In this document: positions 1 through 5,178 of the stretch, piece after piece
How the letters are laid out: each line of letters opens with the position of its first letter
How positions within the stretch are numbered: the first letter of the stretch is position 1
NCBI GenBank assembly: GCA_029256035.1
Contig: JAQSYR010000200.1
Span: forward strand, 1-6,093
DNA: 6,093 nt
Reading direction: 5' to 3'
From: Anaerocolumna sp.
Lineage (GTDB): Bacteria; Bacillota; Clostridia; Lachnospirales; Lachnospiraceae
Notes under the pieces: generated by a model
Databases searched by the model: none
Seen by the model: the letters and a program-made list of their open reading frames with translations, nothing else
Told to the model about the DNA's origin: nothing
Made by a program: the position numbers and the translations under genes

Positions 1-546
1 TTAAAGATAGGGAGTAAAGCAGTCTGTGAGCCTATTTTTCTATTATTAATGAGTGCATCAGTTGTTTATTTTTTACTAGGTGAGGCAAGGGAAGGTATTG
101 TTATGATAGCTTTTGTTACAGGCGTAGTAATTATGGATATTGCTCAGGAGGCCAAGACTGATAAAGCAATCAGGGCATTAAATAAGTTAGCAGAACCGGT
201 TGTAAGGGTTTATCGTAATTGCCAGTTAATCACAATATCCGGCACGGATTTAGTGCCTGGCGATATCTTTCATGTGGAGGAGGGCAGTCGAATTCCAGCA
301 GATGGATATCTGCTATATGCTCACGATTTTTGTGTTGACGAAAGCCTCCTCACAGGGGAATCAGGAGAAGTGTGGAAAACTGCAGTCCAGGAACCAGATG
401 AATTCATAACACATCCGGATATCAAAACTATGGAAATAGAACAATGTAACTATTGCTTTGCGGGAACTTTGGTAATCCAGGGAAATGCAGATGTTGTGGT
501 TCAAAAGACAGGTAAAATGACTGCTTATGGCAGAATAGAAAATTAA
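1..546 (+). pseudogene. N-terminal fragment of a frameshifted P-type cation-transporting ATPase (5' end outside window)
   Basis: The frame is open from base 1, so the gene begins upstream; by comparison with the family about 60 residues are missing. The visible part starts just before the first membrane helix (EPIFLLLM, then VVYFLLGE). It continues through the second helix (GIVMIAFVTGVVIMDIAQEAKTD) and the actuator domain, with VPGDIFHVEEGSRIPADG and the TGES dephosphorylation loop at 352-363. This order is diagnostic of P2-like P-type ATPases, which export or sequester cations such as Ca2+ using an aspartyl-phosphate intermediate. The frame ends at TAA 544-546, right after TAYGRIEN, where relatives continue through a linker of about 20 residues into the third membrane helix. 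Homology resumes in another frame from about 543, so this and the next entry are one broken gene. The ion specificity cannot be read from this fragment. Confidence 0.85.
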
Positions 547-2297
547 CAAAAACCTGTACCTGTATTGCTTTCTTTCTGTTTTTGCTAGTATCTGCTGTTA
601 CTTTTTATAATCTTTCCAATTACAATATGGGTAATCGTCTGGTTCAAAGCTTTCTGGCAGGAATTGTACTTTCACTTTCTATGATACCTGCTGAATTCCC
701 AGTAATACTAACCGTATTCTTATCCATGGGATCCTTAAGACTTATGAAAAAGCACGGGTTAATTCGAAGGCTCCATGCAGTTGAAACTCTGGGAGCAATT
801 TCTGTAATCTGTATTGATAAAACAGGGACCATTACACAGAATCAGATGACGGTAACTGAAACCTGGGCATATCAGTGCAGTGAAAGCAGATTAATAGAGA
901 CTGCAAAGCTTGCAAGTGATATTCACCCTCATGAAGCGATGGATAAAGCAATTTTAAAATACTATGAGAAACTTGAAGGTAACAAAAATGAAATTTATAC
1001 TGGTAGTTTTCTCATGGGATATCCATTTTCCCATGATTGTAAAACCATGGCCCATGTATGGAAAGAGGAAGATAATATATGGATTGCAGCCAAAGGGTCT
1101 CCGGAATGGCTGGTAAAACATTGTAATCTTTCTGAAACAAGTCAGGCGGAAATTGAAAGCATGGCCAGGAATATGACAGAAAAAGGGCTTCGTGTTATAG
1201 GAGTTGGCAGCAGGAAAGTGAATGGGGATGAGCAGATACCCGATACCTTACAGGAATGTGAGTTTACATTTCTTGGGCTCCTTGGTTTTATGGATCCACT
1301 AAAAGAAAATATAGATAAATCCATTGGTATCTGTTATGAAGCGGGTATTCGGGTTATTATGATAACAGGGGACAATGGAAATACAGCAGTTGCAAGGGTG
1401 GTACCGGAACAAAAGCAGCGAATTGTGAAAGCGCTGCAAATGAATGGAGAATTAGTTGCTATGACTGGGGATGGGGTAAATGATGCTATTGCATTAAAAT
1501 ATGCAGATATCGGCATTGCCATGGGGAAAAGTGGTTCAGAAGTAACTAGAGAAGCAGCAGATCTTGTTTTACTTGATGACAATTTTGCTACCATAGTAGA
1601 GTCCATACAGGATGGTAGAAGAATCTATCTTAACATTCGAAAAGCAATTAGCTATGTATTTGCAATTCATATTCCCATAGCATTTATCTGCTTGCTTGGG
1701 CCTATGTTAGGGATTCATCCGGAGAATCTTATGTTACTGCCATTACATGTAGTTTTACTGGAATTAATTATGAATCCAACCTGCTCTACCATGATAGAGC
1801 GACAGCCGGCAGATGGTAACTGTATGAAAAAGAAACCCCGAAACCTGGAGGAAAGGCTGTTATCCAAAGAAGTTATATTAAAAAGCTTCTTGCAGGGAGG
1901 AATCATATTTGCAGCGTCTTTTAGTACGTATTATTACTTACTAAAAAGCAACCCATTACAGATACCTTTGGCAAGAACAGCTGGACTTAGCATTATTATC
2001 GTCGCTAATCTAGTTTTGCTCCTTGTAAATTGTTCAGAGACAGAATATACTTACCAATCTATTGCTAAGATGAGGAAAGATAAAGGAATTATACTGGCTT
2101 TTCTTGCAACCATACTTCTTTTATTCACCATTCTATTTAGTCCTGTGTCAAATCTTTTATTACTAAAGCCGTTAGACATCATCCAGTTTATAATAATATT
2201 AGGAGGGGCTATTCTTACAGTTTTATGGTATGACTTTATGAAAATGATCAGAAACAGAGCACATCGAAAACTTATAAGAGAAAGAGATACTCAATAG
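543..2297 (+). pseudogene. C-terminal fragment of the same P-type ATPase (phosphorylation, nucleotide-binding and M3-M10 regions), with internal deletion
   Basis: Homology begins at LTKTCTCIAFFLFLLV (third membrane helix) around 543. The first possible start is TTG 582, which lies inside that helix and has no Shine-Dalgarno, so I doubt it is a real start. Visible in order: M4 motif IPAEFP (684-701), phosphorylation site DKTGT (816-830), nucleotide-site KGSPE (1092-1106), MITGD (about 1359-1373), hinge GDGVND (1467-1484), and about six C-terminal membrane helices with the M6 motif ELIMNPT. Anomalies relative to the family as I know it: a gap of roughly 35 residues between GDNGNTA and ARVVPEQK (near 1386-1394); M4 Pro-Glu-Glu read as Pro-Ala-Glu; M6 Asp-Pro read as Asn-Pro; GDGVNDAP read as GDGVNDAI. 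The catalytic Asp of DKTGT remains. With the frame break, these make a functional pump unlikely. The Crp/Fnr gene follows after 115 bases on the same strand. Confidence 0.85.
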
Positions 2298-2321
2298 TTC
2301 CAAGAATTTAGCCATATATTA

Positions 2322-2335
2322 GTTGCAAATGCAAC
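2322..2335. promoter_or_regulatory. Palindromic candidate operator of FNR-like 5-4-5 geometry upstream of the Crp/Fnr gene
   Basis: GTTGC-AAAT-GCAAC is a perfect inverted repeat, equally readable as GTTGCA-AA-TGCAAC. AT-rich flanks extend it imperfectly to about 28 bases. The two 5-base half-sites with a 4-base spacer match the geometry of FNR sites (TTGAT-N4-ATCAA), although the bases differ. It lies 77 bases before the start of a Crp/Fnr-family gene, so autoregulation, or control of the neighbouring ATPase region, is a reasonable inference. The palindrome is seen directly; the binding protein is inferred. Confidence 0.5.
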
Positions 2336-2351
2336 ATATATACATTAATAT
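2323..2351 (+). promoter_or_regulatory. Possible sigma-A promoter for the Crp/Fnr gene, overlapping the palindrome
   Basis: TTGCAA (2323-2328), 17 bases, then TAATAT (2346-2351) is an approximate -35/-10 pair, with four of six matches in each box. The -35 box falls inside the palindrome, an arrangement that would suit repression by a protein bound there. The -10 box is weak and the whole gap is AT-rich, so chance similarity is quite possible. Confidence 0.27.
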
Positions 2352-2412
2352 TAAAAGTAATCTATTGTCTTATATGGGGTAGTACGTCAGATGAGAGAAG
2401 TTAGGAGGAAAC

Positions 2413-3090
2413 ATGAGAAAAGAAGTAGCTATTTTAGAAAAAGTTTCATTATTTCATGGTATTTTACCAGAAGATCTTGAAAGTATTCTTACCTGCCTGG
2501 ATGCTAAAGTAAGAGAGTATGGAAAAAACCAGAGTATTAAAATGGCTGGAGATAAATTTAATTCCCTTGGCATTGTAATTAGTGGTAATGTGCAAATCAC
2601 AAGAGAAGATATTATGGGAAATCGCACTATTGTTGCAAGCCTAATAGAGGGAGAAATTTTTGGAGAAACATTTGCATGTGCCGGTATTGAAGTAAGTCCC
2701 GTCAGTATCTATTCTCTGGGTCCTTCAAAAATACTTTGGGTATCTATTAAAAAAATTGTGACTACTTGTTCTTCGTCTTGTGATTTTCATAGCCTGTTAA
2801 TTCAGAATTTGTTACAGTTGCTGGCAACTAAGAATATGTATCTGAATAATAAAATGGATTTATTATCAAGGCGAAGCACTCGTGAAAAAGTAATGGCTTA
2901 TTTAATCTCTCAGGCAGATAGTCAAAAGTCTGATCGTTTTGCAATACCATTAAATCGAAATGAATTAGCGGACTACTTATGTATTGACCGCAGCGCCATG
3001 TCCAGAGAACTTGGAAAGCTGAGGGAAGAAGGAATTATTGAATTTCATAAAAATTCTTTTCATATTTTAGAGTTTACGGTTTCAGAATAA
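2413..3090 (+). CDS. Crp/Fnr family transcriptional regulator
   Basis: A 225-residue protein of normal family length. Residues about 10-110 form the cyclic-nucleotide-binding-like beta barrel (LFHGILPEDLESIL, GIVISGNVQITRED, EGEIFGETFACAG). About 125-150 is the dimerisation helix. About 155-220 is a winged helix-turn-helix (REKVMAYL, NRNELADYLCIDRSAMSRELGKLREEGIIEFHKNSFHIL). The start is ATG, four bases after AGGAGG (2403-2408). Cysteines 89, 119 and 123 with His126 (ACAG and TTCSSSCDFH) recur, as I recall, in a large clostridial subgroup of this family. They could bind a metal or Fe-S cluster or react to redox state, but the ligand is unknown to me, and the spacing differs from the N-terminal Fe-S cluster of E. 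coli FNR. The last residues (EFTVSE) may be a tail gained where a dehydrogenase relic abuts the gene. A palindrome upstream suggests autoregulation. The regulon is not deducible here. Confidence 0.93.
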   Translation: MRKEVAILEKVSLFHGILPEDLESILTCLDAKVREYGKNQSIKMAGDKFNSLGIVISGNVQITREDIMGNRTIVASLIEGEIFGETFACAGIEVSPVSIYSLGPSKILWVSIKKIVTTCSSSCDFHSLLIQNLLQLLATKNMYLNNKMDLLSRRSTREKVMAYLISQADSQKSDRFAIPLNRNELADYLCIDRSAMSRELGKLREEGIIEFHKNSFHILEFTVSE

Positions 3091-3130
3091 CTTTAATGTG
3101 CGGGATGCCTTCATAAACAATTGCTTTCAT
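3074..3130 (-). pseudogene. 5' relic of a zinc-type alcohol dehydrogenase gene
   Basis: On the minus strand an AGGAGG (3136-3141) sits five bases before an ATG (3128-3130). It reads MKAIVYEGIPHIKVILKP and then stops at 3074-3076. MKAIVYEG followed by I-x-x-I-K-V is the characteristic opening of medium-chain, zinc-dependent alcohol/threonine dehydrogenases, normally about 340-390 residues long. Only about 14 codons resemble the family. The similarity fades at about 3090, exactly where the convergent Crp/Fnr gene ends, and the last codons run antisense into that gene. The best reading is a gene whose body was deleted, leaving its ribosome binding site and first codons. An alternative is a functional small leader peptide, or a chance match, which the good Shine-Dalgarno makes less likely. 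Confidence 0.5.
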
Positions 3131-3215
3131 CAGTTCCTCCTGATTTTTTCTTTCTATAGCATTGTCTAATATTGCTTAAAATATGTAGGATTTAGCTGAC
3201 ATGGCATATAGTGGC

Positions 3216-3234
3216 AAAATATTAATAATATTTT
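3216..3234. repeat. 19-base AT-only palindrome in the intergenic region
   Basis: AAAATATTA-A-TAATATTTT is a perfect inverted repeat of 9-base arms around one base. It lies about 30 bases upstream of the -35 box of the wall-binding protein gene and on the upstream side of the dehydrogenase relic. It could be an operator serving either direction. Such AT palindromes also arise by chance in low-GC intergenic DNA, and it has no T-run or GC stem to make a terminator. Nothing else is recognisable between 3142 and 3265. Confidence 0.3.
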
Positions 3235-3265
3235 AAGAAAATGTTACAAAAGTATTAAATAATGC

Positions 3266-3294
3266 TGGACACCAAGGGGTTTTTCCTATATACT
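3266..3294 (+). promoter_or_regulatory. Sigma-A promoter for the wall-binding protein gene
   Basis: TGGACA (3266-3271) differs from TTGACA by one base. An exact 17-base spacer follows, then TATACT (3289-3294), one base from TATAAT. Transcription would begin near 3301, giving a leader of about 63 bases before the GTG start at 3364. The promoter lies downstream of the in-frame ATG at 3262, so it argues against that ATG as the translation start. Confidence 0.68.
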
Positions 3295-3349
3295 AAAGAA
3301 AAGGACGTAATACTTTTTACAAATAGAGAGATTCAAAGCAGGAAACAGC

Positions 3350-3355
3350 AGGAGG
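3350..3355 (+). promoter_or_regulatory. Ribosome binding site that fixes the GTG 3364 start
   Basis: AGGAGG is followed by an eight-base spacer to GTG 3364, the ideal distance. A closer ATG at 3359 is only three bases away and reads ATG-ACG-TGA, a two-codon frame whose stop overlaps the GTG. The upstream in-frame ATG (3262) has no Shine-Dalgarno. Confidence 0.75.
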
Positions 3356-3363
3356 AACATGAC

Positions 3364-4269
3364 GTGAGAAAGATACCAATGAAACAAGTAGTAATCCTTA
3401 GTATGGCAGCAGCCTTATTATTTAATCCAATCAATGCTTCAGCAGCATTACTTAAAAAAGGCTCCAAGGGAAATGAAGTGCAAAGTGTTCAACTTGCTCT
3501 AAAAGATTTAGGATATTTCCGATATAATAAAGCCACAGGATATTATGGAACCATTACATATAAAGCAGTAAGGGAATTTCAAAAGAAATATGGTTTAACA
3601 GTAGATGGAATCGTAGGAAATCAGACAAAGAAAGCTATTTTGAAATTAACAACAAAGAAAGAAAGTACTCCAGTGAAACTTTCTGCTAAAACAGAAACCG
3701 AAAAAACCAATACAGCTAAAACTACAAATATTAAAAATGACAGTTTAACAGCGGATGTAATTAATAGTGGAGCATTAGACTGGTTTAAGGAAGTACAGTA
3801 TTTGTGGAAAAGGGGAGTTGATGCTGTAGTTACAGATGTAAATACCGGAAAATCTTTTACAGTAAAACGCACCTTTGGAACGAATCATGCAGATGTGGAA
3901 CCACTTACCAAAAATGATTCCAATATTATTAAAGATATCTGGGGTGGCTGGAGCTGGGAGCGACGAGCAGTTGTTGTCCAGGTAGGAGACGCGGTACTTG
4001 CAGGCTCAATGACAGCAATGCCTCATGCCGGAGTTGATTCAGAGCCAGCTGTTAAAATAGTAAGCAACCGTAGCGACAATTATGGCAGAGGACAGAATCT
4101 GGATGCTGTAAAAGGAAATGGCGCAAGTGGAGTAATGGATCTTCATTTTACCAATAGCAGAACCCACAGCACTAATGTTGTGCAAGCGTCCCACCAAAAT
4201 ATGGTCAAGAAAGCAAAACAATACATAGAAAGCACTTTCCTAAAGATGCTTGAAGTAGCTTCCAATTAA
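3364..4269 (+). CDS. Secreted peptidoglycan-binding protein with an uncharacterised C-terminal domain
   Basis: I place the start at GTG 3364 (301 residues) from the promoter and ribosome binding site, and because the product then begins with a proper signal peptide: RKIPMKQ, a hydrophobic core VVILSMAAALLF, and a likely cleavage after NASA (about residue 27). Residues about 29-95 are a PG_binding_1 domain (LLKKGSKGNEVQSVQLAL, TGYYGTITYKAVREFQKKYGL, VDGIVGNQT). A Lys/Thr-rich linker (about 96-133) leads to a C-terminal domain (about 134-290). Its landmarks are DVNTGKSFTVKRTFGTNHADVEP, WSWERRAVVV, SMTAMPHAG, LHFTNSRTHSTN and SHQNMV. I recall this domain beside PG-binding modules in other Firmicutes but know no assigned activity. 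Histidines 175, 221, 261, 268 and 277 could be catalytic or metal-binding. It lacks the HG...SHGC signature of L,D-transpeptidases. It is probably exported and wall-associated; monocistronic, ending at a hairpin just after the stop. Confidence 0.85.
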   Translation: MRKIPMKQVVILSMAAALLFNPINASAALLKKGSKGNEVQSVQLALKDLGYFRYNKATGYYGTITYKAVREFQKKYGLTVDGIVGNQTKKAILKLTTKKESTPVKLSAKTETEKTNTAKTTNIKNDSLTADVINSGALDWFKEVQYLWKRGVDAVVTDVNTGKSFTVKRTFGTNHADVEPLTKNDSNIIKDIWGGWSWERRAVVVQVGDAVLAGSMTAMPHAGVDSEPAVKIVSNRSDNYGRGQNLDAVKGNGASGVMDLHFTNSRTHSTNVVQASHQNMVKKAKQYIESTFLKMLEVASN

Positions 4270-4272
4270 ATT

Positions 4273-5160
4273 TTAAAATCGGAATGTCAGGTTTATGGCA
4301 TTCCGATTTTTACTTCTGCCAACATATAAAGAACGATTCTTCTTTGTTTTTATTGCCCATTTTACTAAGGAAATTGAGCCATTTTCAATCTCAATAGCAG
4401 TAATGCACCGTGGATGAACACAACTTCCGTCATTAAAATATAAGGAAGTACCGGGTTTTGGAAAAATTGGACGATGGGTATGACCGGCTATTAACATATG
4501 CTTCTCTTTCTGTGCCCAGGAGGATAATTTTTTTTCTATGGTACCTTTCTTTGAATAATTTTCAGCAGCACTGGTAGGGTCATGAAATCCTGCTAATTCT
4601 AAAGGACTCCACAAATATCGAACCAACCCTCTGGCTAATCTCCATAAATTATAATTTAAAAAATCTACCTGGTGGCCATGAACAAGAAATATTTTATGAT
4701 TATCGGTTTTATGCTTTAGAACTAACCCTTCATGTACTTTAATATTAGGAAAGAGGGGCATGAATTTTTTGAGACCTTCATCATAATAGGTATTACATTT
4801 ATTACACATATAATTGGTACTCTTTTTATTCATATCGTGATTTCCATAGAGCATATAAAGTCTTCCTTTTTGATAGAATTTAGACATAAGCCAGTATGCA
4901 TCACTGTGTATGGAAATTATTTGTTCCAACTTTCTGTTTTCCCATAGTTCATCTCCATCGCCTAATTCAAAGTAGGTAAAATTATCGTGATAGTAAAAGG
5001 ATAATGCAGCAAAATAAAGATTTTGGTTATTTAAAAAATTATCTCCCCAACTACCATCACCTCGGTGACAGTCGCTCATAAGTACAAACTTTGATGAATC
5101 GTCAAAAAGGATTTCATTTGAAGATTGAAATATCTGTTTTAAGCGTCTATATCCGGACAT
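4273..5160 (-). CDS. Calcineurin-like metallophosphoesterase
   Basis: A 295-residue cytoplasmic protein with no signal peptide or membrane segment. The full set of metallophosphoesterase motifs is present in order: D-x-H in SDCHRGD (Asp30, His32), GD in ELGDGDELWEN (Asp68), GNHD (106-109), HGHQVD (161-166) and GHTHRP (226-231). These ligate a two-metal centre that hydrolyses phosphate mono- or diesters. The SDCHRGDGSW and ELGDGDELWEN forms mark a clostridial subgroup whose substrate I do not know; UDP-diacylglucosamine hydrolases share the GHTH ending but are only distant relatives. A C-x-x-C (Cys119, Cys122) in the insertion after GNHD is of unknown importance. The ATG start follows an AG-rich Shine-Dalgarno (about 5164-5178 on the complementary strand). 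It lies 18 bases downstream of the DUF4474 gene, so it is probably the second gene of that operon. Its last residues (NRNAINLTFRF) are encoded by the terminator hairpin. Confidence 0.93.
   Translation of the reverse strand: MSGYRRLKQIFQSSNEILFDDSSKFVLMSDCHRGDGSWGDNFLNNQNLYFAALSFYYHDNFTYFELGDGDELWENRKLEQIISIHSDAYWLMSKFYQKGRLYMLYGNHDMNKKSTNYMCNKCNTYYDEGLKKFMPLFPNIKVHEGLVLKHKTDNHKIFLVHGHQVDFLNYNLWRLARGLVRYLWSPLELAGFHDPTSAAENYSKKGTIEKKLSSWAQKEKHMLIAGHTHRPIFPKPGTSLYFNDGSCVHPRCITAIEIENGSISLVKWAIKTKKNRSLYVGRSKNRNAINLTFRF
4275..4311. terminator. Bidirectional Rho-independent terminator between convergent genes
   Basis: A perfect 12-base stem, AAAATCGGAATG (4275-4286) with CATTCCGATTTT (4299-4310), surrounds a 12-base loop. 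The plus strand has a T-run at the end of the stem (4307-4311), so it should terminate the wall-binding gene, whose stop is five bases upstream. On the minus strand the stem ends in TTTT followed by AAAATTT, a weaker tail, but it probably serves the phosphoesterase operon too. The phosphoesterase stop codon and last codons lie within the hairpin. Confidence 0.82.
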
Positions 5161-5178
5161 ATTCTTCCCCCTTCCCCT

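Noticed and set aside
536..552. Programmed -1 frameshift at AAAA 539-542 joining the two ATPase frames
   Set aside because: It is not a strong slippery heptamer, I see no stimulatory stem-loop, and the joined protein would still lack the linker and the P-domain segment.
582..584. TTG as an independent start for the C-terminal ATPase fragment
   Set aside because: There is no Shine-Dalgarno upstream, and homology to the third membrane helix already extends about 13 codons further back.
3262..3264. ATG 3262 as start of the wall-binding protein
   Set aside because: It lacks a ribosome binding site, lies upstream of the best promoter, and would place a charged extension before the signal peptide.
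3763..4240. L,D-transpeptidase (YkuD) identity for the C-terminal domain of the wall-binding protein
   Set aside because: The required HG...SHGC catalytic signature is absent; RTHSTN and SHQNMV only superficially resemble it.
4732..4947. Plus-strand reading frame rich in Ile and Phe opposite the phosphoesterase gene
   Set aside because: It is an antisense shadow of a gene with full catalytic motifs, with no Shine-Dalgarno or recognisable family.
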